Source: Mariprofundaceae bacterium
GTDB taxonomy: Bacteria > Pseudomonadota > Zetaproteobacteria > Mariprofundales > Mariprofundaceae
Assembly (NCBI GenBank): GCA_030950875.1
Contig: JAUZQS010000284.1
Coordinates: 1 to 11,375 of the forward strand
Length of the DNA stretch: 11,375 nucleotides
Direction: 5' to 3'
Shown piece by piece: positions 1 to 7,509 of this stretch. The notes beneath the pieces were generated by a model that had not been told where the DNA came from, made no database searches, and saw nothing but the letters and a program-made list of their open reading frames with translations. The position numbers were made by a program, and so were the translations under genes. The number at the start of each line of letters is the position of its first letter. The stretch's first letter is position 1.

Positions 1-1
1 G

Positions 2-118
2 TTGAAGCATGTGCAAGGCAATCGCACGGAGGCAGCAAAACTATTGGGCATCAGTATTCGTACGTTGCGCAATAAACTTAAAGATTACCATTCTGGCATA
101 GCATTTGCTTCGGCTTAA
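2..118 (+). CDS. C-terminal end of an NtrC-family (sigma-54 dependent) response regulator, probably the flagellar activator FlrC/FleR
   Basis: Only the last 38 codons are in the window; the gene begins to the left. The visible tail is a Fis-type helix-turn-helix containing GNRTEAAKLLGIS followed by IRTLRNKLKDY, the DNA-binding end of sigma-54 activators of the NtrC family. The 'IRTLRNKL' version is typical of the flagellar regulators FlrC and FleR. In that family the missing parts are a receiver domain and an AAA+ sigma-54 interaction domain. Its position directly upstream of flgB-flgC-fliE fits a regulator that activates this class of basal-body genes. The family call rests on the HTH and is fairly safe; the FlrC/FleR identity is inferred mainly from context. 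Confidence 0.75.
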   Translation: MKHVQGNRTEAAKLLGISIRTLRNKLKDYHSGIAFASA

Positions 119-213
119 TAAACCTCATGCAAGATGCATTACAGCACGATGAGGTGGTTAAGCTGTCAATAAACTGACGAAATATAAGCAAGCCTTTATT
201 GATTATATGATAT

Positions 214-230
214 TTGGTTAGACAGCAGCG
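214..230 (+). promoter_or_regulatory. Candidate sigma-54 promoter (-24/-12) for the flgB operon
   Basis: The 197-base leader between the regulator and flgB contains TTGG at 214-217 and GC at 228-229, so the GG and GC dinucleotides are separated by 10 bases as in -24/-12 promoters. The match to TTGGCACG-N4-TTGCA is partial: GG and GC are right but most flanking bases differ. Flagellar rod and switch operons are sigma-54 dependent in many gammaproteobacteria, and a sigma-54 activator lies just upstream, which is why it is listed. The rest of the leader shows a T-run (241-248) and a 6-base inverted repeat CAGAAG/CTTCTG (268-273 and 298-303) just before the flgB ribosome binding site. Confidence 0.35.
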
Positions 231-315
231 TGAGGAATAGTTTTTTTTACTACAATCACTACGTTTTCAGAAGGAACTGAGCGTAACCGTTATCGATCTT
301 CTGTAGGGAGGTAGT

Positions 316-726
316 ATGTCTCAGTCGTTGTTTGGTGCAGGTTTTCTACGATTAGAATCGGCAATGTCGGCACGTGAAAGAGTGCAAGGTGTGTATGCGG
401 CAAATATTGCCAATGCGGATACCCCTAACTACCGCGCTGATACGCGAACATTTGCAGATTTTATGACAGAAAAGTCGGCAACAGCAAGCACATCATTGAT
501 GACTAAAACAAACCCCGCGCATCTTCAGGCTCACAAGTCGCCACCTTTAAGCGGTGGTATTTTTAACCGTGCATCTGTAGCGGCACGTATGGATGGAAAC
601 ACTGTAGATACGCAGAAAGAAATGACGGCGATGGCGGAAAATCAAATGATGCATGAATTGGATATGAGAATTTTAAAAGGTAGCTTAACTGGACTTGCAA
701 ATGTGATTAAAGCAGGAGGCCGCTAA
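316..726 (+). CDS. flgB: Flagellar proximal rod protein FlgB
   Basis: FlgB is a proximal rod subunit of the flagellar basal body in the periplasm, secreted through the flagellar type III apparatus without a cleaved signal. The 136-residue product has the usual length. Near residues 29-39 it carries the rod-family signature ANIANADTPNY, and the C-terminal part (MTAMAENQMMHELDMRILKG) is the amphipathic helix that pairs with the N-terminal helix in the rod. The ATG is preceded by a good GGGAGG (305-310). Its stop codon overlaps the flgC start (TAATG), and it is the first gene of the cluster after a leader holding a possible sigma-54 promoter. Confidence 0.96.
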   Translation: MSQSLFGAGFLRLESAMSARERVQGVYAANIANADTPNYRADTRTFADFMTEKSATASTSLMTKTNPAHLQAHKSPPLSGGIFNRASVAARMDGNTVDTQKEMTAMAENQMMHELDMRILKGSLTGLANVIKAGGR

Positions 727-1178
727 TGCCGAATACATTATTTACGTCTATGCATATTAGTGCGGCAGGTTTAACTGCACAACGTTCACGCTTGGATATT
801 GTTGCGGAAAATATTGCCAATGCAGATTCAACGCATACTAAAAAAGGCGGCCCTTATCGTCGCAGGCAAGTGGTTTTTGAGTCATCACCTATGGGAAATA
901 ACCGTTCATTTTTATCAGTTTTTCAAGGTTCATTTAATCAAGGCTCTTTGCAATCGGTCAAGGTCTCCAAAACAATTGAGGATCAACGCCCTTTTCGTGA
1001 GGTGTATGACCCAGATCACCCTGATGCTGATAGTCATGGCATGGTTAAAATGCCGAATGTGAATACGGTGCAGGAAATGGTGGATATGAACTCAGCAGCA
1101 AGGAGTTTTGAAGCCAATGTTACGGTGATGGAGGCTTCCAAGCGGATGTTTCTTAAATCACTCGAACTTTTGCGTTAG
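726..1178 (+). CDS. flgC: Flagellar basal-body rod protein FlgC
   Basis: FlgC is a proximal rod subunit that stacks with FlgB and FlgF on the MS ring. The 150-residue length is slightly above the usual 135-140. Near residues 28-48 it has the family signature AENIANADST followed by GGPYRRRQVVF; the GGPY[RK] block distinguishes FlgC from FlgB. The C-terminal segment contains NVNTVQEMVDM and ARSFEANVTVMEASKRM, the conserved terminal helix of FlgC. The start overlaps the flgB stop by one base, and an AGGAGG lies just inside the end of flgB (715-720). A 5-base-spaced AGGAGG before fliE shows the operon continues. Confidence 0.97.
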   Translation: MPNTLFTSMHISAAGLTAQRSRLDIVAENIANADSTHTKKGGPYRRRQVVFESSPMGNNRSFLSVFQGSFNQGSLQSVKVSKTIEDQRPFREVYDPDHPDADSHGMVKMPNVNTVQEMVDMNSAARSFEANVTVMEASKRMFLKSLELLR

Positions 1179-1187
1179 GAGGTTGTT

Positions 1188-1472
1188 ATGAATATTCAAG
1201 GTTTACCCTCACAGCTTGGGTCTGTAACACAAACTCAAAGCACCAAACCCAAAGGTAACTTTGGTGCTTTATTGAAACAATACACAGCCGATATGAATCA
1301 CGATGTGAAAGCCGCAGGAAAAAATGCTGAGAAATTAGCTGTTGATGGCGTAGGCAATGTGACGGAAACAATGTTGGCGGTAAAAAAAGCGGGTTTATCA
1401 TTTCAGTTGATGATGGCGGCACGCAACAAAATGGTCGATGCATACCGTGAAGTAATGCGCATGCAGGTGTAA
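1188..1472 (+). CDS. fliE: Flagellar hook-basal body protein FliE
   Basis: FliE is a small adaptor that joins the MS ring to the rod and is an early substrate of the flagellar export apparatus. The 94-residue product is within the family range (about 95-115). The N-terminal half is polar and low in structure. The C-terminal half contains the conserved FliE segment (near residues 62-94) with AVKKAGLSFQLMMAARNKMVDAYREVMRMQV-type pattern: paired hydrophobic helices ending in NK..DAY.E.M.M. A strong AGGAGG (1177-1182) precedes the ATG. It follows flgC after 9 bases, and 73 bases separate it from fliF, the widest gap in the cluster apart from the leader. Confidence 0.95.
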   Translation: MNIQGLPSQLGSVTQTQSTKPKGNFGALLKQYTADMNHDVKAAGKNAEKLAVDGVGNVTETMLAVKKAGLSFQLMMAARNKMVDAYREVMRMQV

Positions 1473-1545
1473 TAGCGAGGTCTTACTTTGAGCTTGCCCA
1501 ATGGTTTTATTAAGGTGTTTATGACGATGATATTAGGAGTAATGT

Positions 1546-3231
1546 ATGGCTGATTTGCCCTCCACGCAACAAATGGCGACACCGCAGAATTCAGCGGTGC
1601 AGGCGATGGGTGCGCCGTTACAAGGTGAAATAGGTGCTGGTACAGCACCAGTAGCAAGCCAATTTATAAACTTGCAGAACAGTTTGATTAGCAACCGGCG
1701 AATTTTATTGTTTGTTGCAGGAACATTGATGCTGGTAGGTTTTCTGAGCTTAATGTTGTGGTCTTCGGCAACGCCTTATCGTCCGATTTATAGTGGGATG
1801 AATGAAAAAGATGCTGCAGCGATTGTTGAAATGTTACAAAAAGAACATGTGCCATATAAACTGGAAGGTGGTGGAACCGTACTTGTTCCTGCAGATAAAG
1901 TTTATGCCATGCGCTTGAAGTTGGCAAGTCAGGATATGATGCCGGGATCGGGTACAGGCTTTGAGATTTTTGATCGCAGTAATGAATTTGGCATCAGTGA
2001 CTTTACACAAAAAATAAATTTACAACGTGCCCAACAGGGTGAATTGGCACGGACTATTGAAGTGCTACCACAAGTGACCGCGGCTCGCGTACATTTGGTC
2101 ATGCCGAAGGAATCTGCATTTGCGGATCATGATCGTAAGGCAAGTGCTTCAGTGATGTTACAATTGATGGGCAGTCAACGGATGCCGAAAAAAACAGTAG
2201 TGGCTATTCAGAGCTTGGTTGCAGCGAGTATTCCAGAGTTGGATAAATCAGCAGTGGTTATTGTAGATTCATCAGGCAACTTGCTATCATCCAAGGGTGA
2301 TGAGCAGGCAGCTGGTCAAGGCGAAAGCATGAAAAGTTATCAAAGTAAAATGGAACAACGTATGGAAAGTCGTTTGACAACCATGCTTGACCAGGTCGTG
2401 GGTGCGGGACAAGCCGTGGTGCGTGTCTCGGCCAAAATTAATCGTCAGTATGTGGAACAAAATAGTAAAAAATATAATCCCGATGAGCAGGTTTTGCGCA
2501 GTCAGAGTAGTACTGAAGAAAACCGGACATCTGTGGAATCATCAGCCTCAGGTGTACCAGGGGTCGCATCGAATACACCTGGCAGTCCCCAAATTTTGCC
2601 CGATGGATCTGTTGCCAAAGCCGGAGCTGGAAACAATCCGCCAGGTGACCGCGCGAACCGTCGTGATGAAACAAATAATTATGAAATAAGTTCAACCACT
2701 GAACATCGAATTATCCCCTTTGGTAGTATTGATAGGTTGTCGGTAGCTGTGATTGTCGGTGGTAGTTTCAAAGTTGCTAGTGACGGAGCGAAGACGTTTG
2801 TTCCACGCGGGAAAAGTGAGTTGAAAAGTTTGAAAAATTTAGTTCGTGGGGCGATGGGATACAATGAAGATCGAGGTGATACGATTGAGTTACAAAGTAT
2901 GCCATTGTTAGACATCTCCAGCCTTCCTGATGCAGAAGCACTGCAATCGACTGAGAACAAGGCGTTTTATTTGGAAATAGCACGTTATGGTTTGGTAGGT
3001 GTTGCATTGTTTTTATTGGCATGGTTTTTATTGCGCCCATTAGCTCAACGCATAACCGCTACGGAAGAGTCTTCTGAAAAAGGAGCCGGCAATGCAGCTT
3101 TGGTTTACCAACCTGAATTGTCAGATGATGCTCGGGCTCGCTTGGAGAAATTGGAGCATGCGCGTCAGGCAATCAGTAATAATCCAGAACGAGCAGGGAA
3201 AGTATTAAATGAATGGGTCGGAACTGCATGA
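1546..3231 (+). CDS. fliF: Flagellar MS-ring protein FliF
   Basis: FliF forms the MS ring in the inner membrane, the base on which rod, switch and export gate assemble. The 561-residue product has full family length. It has an N-terminal cytoplasmic stretch, a first transmembrane helix (about 52-72), and the first ring-building motif domain with YSGMNEKDAAAIVEML (about 82-98) and the block RTIEVLPQVTAARVHLVMP (169-187). A second periplasmic region includes a Ser/Gly/Pro-rich loop (about 325-372), and a second transmembrane helix lies at about 479-498. The C-terminal tail with ARLEKLEHARQAISNNPERA then VLNEWV is the FliG-binding segment. AGGAG (1535-1539) sits six bases from the ATG. The stop overlaps the preferred fliG start in ATGA. 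Confidence 0.98.
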   Translation: MADLPSTQQMATPQNSAVQAMGAPLQGEIGAGTAPVASQFINLQNSLISNRRILLFVAGTLMLVGFLSLMLWSSATPYRPIYSGMNEKDAAAIVEMLQKEHVPYKLEGGGTVLVPADKVYAMRLKLASQDMMPGSGTGFEIFDRSNEFGISDFTQKINLQRAQQGELARTIEVLPQVTAARVHLVMPKESAFADHDRKASASVMLQLMGSQRMPKKTVVAIQSLVAASIPELDKSAVVIVDSSGNLLSSKGDEQAAGQGESMKSYQSKMEQRMESRLTTMLDQVVGAGQAVVRVSAKINRQYVEQNSKKYNPDEQVLRSQSSTEENRTSVESSASGVPGVASNTPGSPQILPDGSVAKAGAGNNPPGDRANRRDETNNYEISSTTEHRIIPFGSIDRLSVAVIVGGSFKVASDGAKTFVPRGKSELKSLKNLVRGAMGYNEDRGDTIELQSMPLLDISSLPDAEALQSTENKAFYLEIARYGLVGVALFLLAWFLLRPLAQRITATEESSEKGAGNAALVYQPELSDDARARLEKLEHARQAISNNPERAGKVLNEWVGTA

Positions 3232-4232
3232 GCAAAGGCTCAAAGCCATTAACCGGCGAAGATAAAGCAGCAATTTTACTGTTTGCCTTGGGTCCAGAAG
3301 TGTCAGTCCCTTTAATACAAGGTATGGATGATGCCACTATGTCTCGTCTTGCGAAACGCATGGCTGATTTAGGAAAAATTGAGAGTAATGTGCTACAAAA
3401 AGTGCTCGATGAATACATGGAGATGCATGATTCAGATGATCCAATGATGCATTCATCGCGTAAAGATGTGATGGCATTGCTACATTTGGCTGTTGATGAG
3501 GATCGTGCAAATCGTATTCTAATGCATTTAAATGAACCTAAGAAGATCACTGTTTGGGAAAAATTATCGCGCATTAAACCTGAAATGATTGTTAGTTATA
3601 TTGAGGCAGAACATCCGCAAACCATTGCCTTGGTCTTAGGTAATTTGGCGACCTCTGTGGCAAGTCAGGTGATTGCTTTGTTGCCTGAAGATATGCAAAT
3701 GTCTGTTGTGATGCGTATGTCCAAGATTGAAAGTGTGCCGGAGGAACTGGTGCGCGATATTGAAGAGACTTTGGAAAAGGAACTGTCCGAGTCGACAGGC
3801 AATACGGGGATGAGCTTTGATGGTATGGTGAGTGTTGTCGAAATTCTCAAAACCTTGGATAAAAGTGTTTCACGACCTATTTTGGAACGTTTGGAAGAGA
3901 AAGATGAAGAATTATTCTCGCAAGTGGATAAGTTGTTATTGATCTTTGATGATCTTCTTGAGTTGGAAGCACGTGATATTCAAACAATCTTGAAACATAT
4001 CTCTTCGGATGATTTGGTGCGTGCTCTAAAAGGAGCCTCGGAAGATTTGGCGGAGAGCTTTTTTGATAATATGTCGAAACGTGCAGCGGAAATCATGCGC
4101 GAGGATATGCAGGTGATGGGGCCGTTGAAATTAGCGGATGTCGAAGATGCACAGCAAACGATTTTACGTTCCGTACGCAAACTCGATGAGGATGGTTCAA
4201 TCACCTTGGGAGGTGGCGATGCTATGGTGTAA
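3228..4232 (+). CDS. fliG: Flagellar motor switch protein FliG
   Basis: FliG is the rotor protein on the cytoplasmic face of the MS ring; it takes torque from the stator and couples to FliM. I start it at 3228 (334 residues, MSKGSKPLTGEDKAAILL), where ATGA overlaps the fliF stop. An in-frame ATG at 3213 would add five residues with no conservation expected. The N-terminal FliF-binding domain is residues 1-100, the middle domain has the hallmark EHPQT (128-132), and the C-terminal torque domain contains the charged helix region SSDDLVRALKGASEDLAESF (259-278) and MSKRAAEIMRED (282-293). The hinge loop that is normally MFxF reads LLIF (237-240). The 30-base gap to fliH is ordinary. Confidence 0.97.
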   Translation: MSKGSKPLTGEDKAAILLFALGPEVSVPLIQGMDDATMSRLAKRMADLGKIESNVLQKVLDEYMEMHDSDDPMMHSSRKDVMALLHLAVDEDRANRILMHLNEPKKITVWEKLSRIKPEMIVSYIEAEHPQTIALVLGNLATSVASQVIALLPEDMQMSVVMRMSKIESVPEELVRDIEETLEKELSESTGNTGMSFDGMVSVVEILKTLDKSVSRPILERLEEKDEELFSQVDKLLLIFDDLLELEARDIQTILKHISSDDLVRALKGASEDLAESFFDNMSKRAAEIMREDMQVMGPLKLADVEDAQQTILRSVRKLDEDGSITLGGGDAMV

Positions 4233-4262
4233 GTTAGGCGCGATGCCTATGGAGGGTTCGCT

Positions 4263-4973
4263 GTGGCTCTAGCACCCTTGCCGATTGCGGAAGATAAAGC
4301 CTTGCATCAACAGGCTTCCTCATCTCCTTACCCCGTTTTTGGGGAGGCTTCTCCAACGATGCTTGAGCTGCCTTCGTCAGCCTTGTCCGGAGAAGAACAG
4401 CGTATGCAGGAATTAGAACGTATGTTGCAGGAAGCTCAAGGACGCGCCGAAATCATGGAGAGAGAGGCTTATGATAAGGCTTATGCTGCGGGCGAAAAAG
4501 CAGGCATGGCTTTGGGGGCTAAACGGGCAGAGCAAAGCCTTGAGCATTTGGATAGATTGTTGCAACAGGCTGAAGAGCAAGTACGAAATTTATCAGATGC
4601 TTGTAACGATACAGTGCTGGATATTGCACAAACCGTGATTGAGCATGTGTTGGGCGAGCTTGGTGAGCAGCGTTATGAGCTGATGTTTACAGCTGTGCAA
4701 CGGGCTGCTTTGCAGATGCCGAGTATGTCAGATTTATTATTATTGGTGAATCCAGATGATATAGCTGTTTTTGAACGCTTGATACAGCAAGACTGTATAG
4801 GAAAGTGGCGACTAAGAGGTCAAGCGGATGTGTCATCAGGCTGCTGTCGTTTGATATCACAACAACAAGATATACAGGTTGATCCAGAGCTGGCTATTAA
4901 AGCGACGCTTGAACAGTTACGGGTACGTTTGCAGGGTGATAGTGGTGTAAGTGAGTTTGAAGAGCTTGTATGA
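4263..4973 (+). CDS. fliH: Flagellar export apparatus protein FliH (GTG start)
   Basis: FliH is the peripheral stator-like subunit that holds the FliI ATPase at the export gate and restrains its activity. The 236-residue product is of family length. Residues 45-110 form a long helix. Within it A69, A73, G77, G81, G85 and A89 are spaced every four residues, the A/GxxxG repeat known from FliH. The C-terminal domain (about 115-230) ends with a GCCRLISQQQDIQVDPEL segment, the conserved strand region of FliH/YscL/ATP-synthase-delta-like proteins. GTG is chosen because no in-frame ATG lies between it and the upstream stop at 4230, and a GGAGGG (4251-4256) sits six bases before it. The stop overlaps the fliI ATG. 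Confidence 0.93.
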   Translation: MALAPLPIAEDKALHQQASSSPYPVFGEASPTMLELPSSALSGEEQRMQELERMLQEAQGRAEIMEREAYDKAYAAGEKAGMALGAKRAEQSLEHLDRLLQQAEEQVRNLSDACNDTVLDIAQTVIEHVLGELGEQRYELMFTAVQRAALQMPSMSDLLLLVNPDDIAVFERLIQQDCIGKWRLRGQADVSSGCCRLISQQQDIQVDPELAIKATLEQLRVRLQGDSGVSEFEELV

Positions 4974-6379
4974 GTCTAACTCTGAAACCATCGATTGGAG
5001 ATAAAGCTTATCGCAGCCAAATACTTAATGAGATAAAACAGCTACCTGCATACCCTTTACGTGGGCGTATACATAAAGTTTTAGGGCCGATGGTTGAAGC
5101 AACAGGACTAACTAGCAGCATCGGGCATGCGTGTGATATTGTGTGTTCTGCGGGTCACCTTATTGAAGCTGAAGTTGTTGGTTTTCGTGATGATAGAACC
5201 ATGTTAATGCCTGTAGGCTCAACACGCGGCATGGCTCCTGGAGATGTGGTTATTCCGCAATTGCATGAACCTTCCATACAAGTAGATGATAGCCTGAAAG
5301 GGCGAGTCCTAGATGCTTTGGGTATCCCTATGGATGGTGAGGTATTGCAGGCTTCTGGAAAATCTTACCCCTTACATGGAAAGCGTTTAAATCCATACAA
5401 CCGTCATGTTATTGACGAGCCTATGAATCTAGGTGTACGCATGATGGATGCCTGTTTGCCGATGGGGTGGGGGCAGCGTTTGGGCCTGTTTGCAGGGGCG
5501 GGCGTGGGTAAAAGTATGTTGATGGGGATGTTGGCACGCAATTCTGATGCGGATATCAATGTCATTGCACTTGTTGGTGAACGAAGCCGTGAAGTGCGTG
5601 AATTTCTTGATATGGCACTAGGAACAGAGGCTTTAAAACGTAGTATTGTAGTTGTGGCAACATCGGATATGCCGCCTGTTTTGCGCGTACGAGCGGCCTT
5701 ATTGGCGACCACTATTGCAGAGGCTTTTAGAGATAAGGGTAAACGCGTTTTATTGATGATGGACAGCATGACACGCTTTGCGCAGGCGCAGCGTGAAATT
5801 GGCTTGATGCTTGGAGAGCCTCCCGCCAGTAAAGGTTATACACCATCTTGTTTTACTGCTTTGGCAGAGCTTTTGGAACGGGCTGGCCCTGGTTGTCAAT
5901 CAGCTGAAAAACGTGGTGATATTAGTGGTTTATATACCGTATTGGTGGAGGGCGATGATTTGTCTGCGGACCCTGTTGCCGATTCTGCGATGGCGATTTT
6001 GGATGGCCATGCTGTTTTGGATCGAAAGCTTGCCGAGCAAGGTCATTACCCCGCCATTAATATGCAACGCAGTATAAGTCGGCTTGAGACCCAGTTAACT
6101 AAAGGGCCTCATTTGAATGCGGCACGCTCCTTGCGTAGAGAGTTATCATTGTATGAACGCATGGAGGATATGATTAATATGGGAGCTTATGAACAAGGCA
6201 GTAACCCTGAGCTTGACCGTGTCATTGCTCGTATGCCGAAGATTCGAAATTTCCTCCAGCAAACGCCAGAGGAAAAGTGTCGTCGCCAGGAAGCGTTGCA
6301 GCAATTATTGCAATTGATGCAAAATACAGAGCCACCACTTAACTTGATGGCAAACACAGAGCCGCCACTTAACTTATGA
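4970..6379 (+). CDS. fliI: Flagellum-specific export ATPase FliI
   Basis: FliI is the F1-beta-like hexameric ATPase that powers early steps of flagellar protein export with FliH and FliJ. The 469 residues exceed the usual 440-460. The P-loop is GAGVGKS (176-182). The catalytic-glutamate motif GERSREV (203-209) has Ser where most relatives have Gly. Walker B is RVLLMMDS, with Asp265. The type III ATPase signature PPASKGYTPS lies at 284-293, and the predicted arginine finger is at the end of AINMQRSISR (Arg371). The C terminus has an unusual duplicated tail, NTEPPLNL at 452-459 and again at 462-469, encoded by a 30-base tandem repeat. The gene overlaps fliH by four bases and fliJ by ATGA. No clear Shine-Dalgarno precedes it, so coupling to fliH is likely. 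Confidence 0.98.
   Translation: MSLTLKPSIGDKAYRSQILNEIKQLPAYPLRGRIHKVLGPMVEATGLTSSIGHACDIVCSAGHLIEAEVVGFRDDRTMLMPVGSTRGMAPGDVVIPQLHEPSIQVDDSLKGRVLDALGIPMDGEVLQASGKSYPLHGKRLNPYNRHVIDEPMNLGVRMMDACLPMGWGQRLGLFAGAGVGKSMLMGMLARNSDADINVIALVGERSREVREFLDMALGTEALKRSIVVVATSDMPPVLRVRAALLATTIAEAFRDKGKRVLLMMDSMTRFAQAQREIGLMLGEPPASKGYTPSCFTALAELLERAGPGCQSAEKRGDISGLYTVLVEGDDLSADPVADSAMAILDGHAVLDRKLAEQGHYPAINMQRSISRLETQLTKGPHLNAARSLRRELSLYERMEDMINMGAYEQGSNPELDRVIARMPKIRNFLQQTPEEKCRRQEALQQLLQLMQNTEPPLNLMANTEPPLNL
6314..6373 (+). repeat. 30-base tandem duplication at the fliI 3' end
   Basis: Two adjacent 30-base units, 6314-6343 and 6344-6373, share 26 of 30 bases. Each begins TTGATG and ends GCCACTTAAC or its near match. 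In the fliI frame they encode the repeated octapeptide NTEPPLNL plus linker. The second unit ends three bases before the overlapping fliI stop / fliJ start. The four differences lie at unit positions 7, 8, 12 and 21, so the duplication has had time to diverge, yet the open frame is kept. Confidence 0.9.
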
Positions 6380-6825
6380 GTTTATCACCCCATCAGATTC
6401 TAGCTCGTTTGGCTGAGAATGAACGTACGAAAGCTCAGGAAGCATTGGCTGTGTTGGGTCGTCAACGTCAATTCCTGCAAAAAAGACGCGGTGAAGTTGA
6501 TATATCCATGCAACAATTGATTGCCCAGCGTGATACCACGCTTGAAGCAGGTACAGAAGCTTCTACGCTGTTAATGATGGAAACAGCGATGCATGAGCAA
6601 CAGTCTTATCTACTTCAGATTGAATCGGAAATGAATGAATTACATGAATCAGAAGCAGCATTGATTCGCGACTGGGTAGCCGCCACTCAAAAACATGATT
6701 CGCATGATAAGATGCAACAAACATTGGATAAAAAAGTATTGAGAGCCCATGAAACACGTCAACAAAAACAAATGGATGATGTGTTTGCTGCCAAGTATGT
6801 ACGTGAAAGATCAAGCCATGAATAG
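6376..6825 (+). CDS. fliJ: Flagellar export protein FliJ
   Basis: FliJ is a small coiled-coil protein that acts like the F1 gamma stalk: it sits in the FliI hexamer, contacts the FlhA gate and helps recycle export chaperones. The 149-residue product is almost entirely helical, rich in Gln, Glu, Lys and Arg, with no transmembrane segment, and matches the expected 140-150. Sequence conservation in FliJ is weak, so the call leans on length, coiled-coil character and position directly after fliI. The start lies in the ATGA overlap with the fliI stop. No Shine-Dalgarno is visible because the upstream bases belong to the 30-base tandem repeat, so translation probably depends on coupling to fliI. 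Confidence 0.88.
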   Translation: MSLSPHQILARLAENERTKAQEALAVLGRQRQFLQKRRGEVDISMQQLIAQRDTTLEAGTEASTLLMMETAMHEQQSYLLQIESEMNELHESEAALIRDWVAATQKHDSHDKMQQTLDKKVLRAHETRQQKQMDDVFAAKYVRERSSHE

Positions 6826-7471
6826 GCGGACGTTGCCAATGTTATTGGCGTTATTAACTATATTTATTGTTGGGCGTATTGGCATATCGTTTATGCAGCA
6901 TGATCACCAGGTGCTTGTTTTACAGCAAGAGAACGCAAGCGCTGTGCCGGAAGTTTCTAAAAATAAAGCCAACATACCGCCAGCTAAAGCTGTGGTGTTA
7001 TTGGGGGATTTATGGCTTCCAACAGCCGAAGCTGCAGCAAGCATGCCTATTGATGAAGAGAATCAAAAGCAATCTCGAAAGGGTCAAAATGCAGGCTCAC
7101 TACAGCTAGCGCGTGAAAAGATGGATATGCGTGAAAAGAAGCTTGAAGAGCGTCAGGCCATTGCCAAAGAGGCTGAACAACGCGCTAGCAAAAGAATTAA
7201 AGAGTTAACCGCATTGGAAACACGGATTCAAGATTTATTGGATCAAGAAAAAAGTATCAATGATAAAAAGATTAAACGCCTTACCGCTGTTTATGAAGGT
7301 ATGAAGGCAGCAAAGGCTGCGCCTGTAATTGCTCGAATGGAAATGAAAATTATTGTGAAGATGTTTTCTCGAATGAATGAAAAACAGGTAGGTAAAATTT
7401 TATCCTTTCTTTCACCCAAGCAGGCGGTTGCAATTAGTCAGGCATTAACCAAGCGCATTGGGTCGCTTTAA
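6818..7471 (+). CDS. motE: MotE / MgtE_N-like membrane-anchored coiled-coil protein
   Basis: The 217-residue product starts at the ATG inside the fliJ end (8-base overlap). An ATG further upstream at 6749 would add 23 polar residues in front of the membrane segment and is less likely. Residues 7-25 form one membrane helix or uncleaved signal (PMLLALLTIFIVGRIGISF). Residues 95-160 are a strongly charged coiled coil. The C-terminal segment, about 170-212, with MKIIVKMFSRMNEKQVGKIL and FLSPKQAVAISQAL, resembles the MgtE N-terminal helical repeat found in the MotE family. MotE proteins act in the periplasm on stator or motor components; in alphaproteobacteria MotE is a chaperone for MotC. The motor role here is inferred from the domain and from being the last gene of the fli cluster. 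Confidence 0.72.
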   Translation: MNRRTLPMLLALLTIFIVGRIGISFMQHDHQVLVLQQENASAVPEVSKNKANIPPAKAVVLLGDLWLPTAEAAASMPIDEENQKQSRKGQNAGSLQLAREKMDMREKKLEERQAIAKEAEQRASKRIKELTALETRIQDLLDQEKSINDKKIKRLTAVYEGMKAAKAAPVIARMEMKIIVKMFSRMNEKQVGKILSFLSPKQAVAISQALTKRIGSL

Positions 7472-7509
7472 TTGTAAAGGACAAACCAGCGAGTCTGTAA
7501 TTTGTATGA

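Noticed and set aside
122..155. Inverted repeat ACCTCAT/ATGAGGT after the regulator stop, as a terminator
   Set aside because: A seven-pair stem with a 20-base loop and no following T-run; too weak to call a terminator.
1403..1657. Minus-strand frame across the fliE/fliF gap
   Set aside because: Overlaps both well-supported genes, has no family resemblance and no ribosome binding site.
7482..7505. Nested inverted repeat ACAAA...TTTGT with CAG/CTG core after motE as the operon terminator
   Set aside because: Stem is interrupted and AT-rich with no T-run; could equally be part of an IS end.
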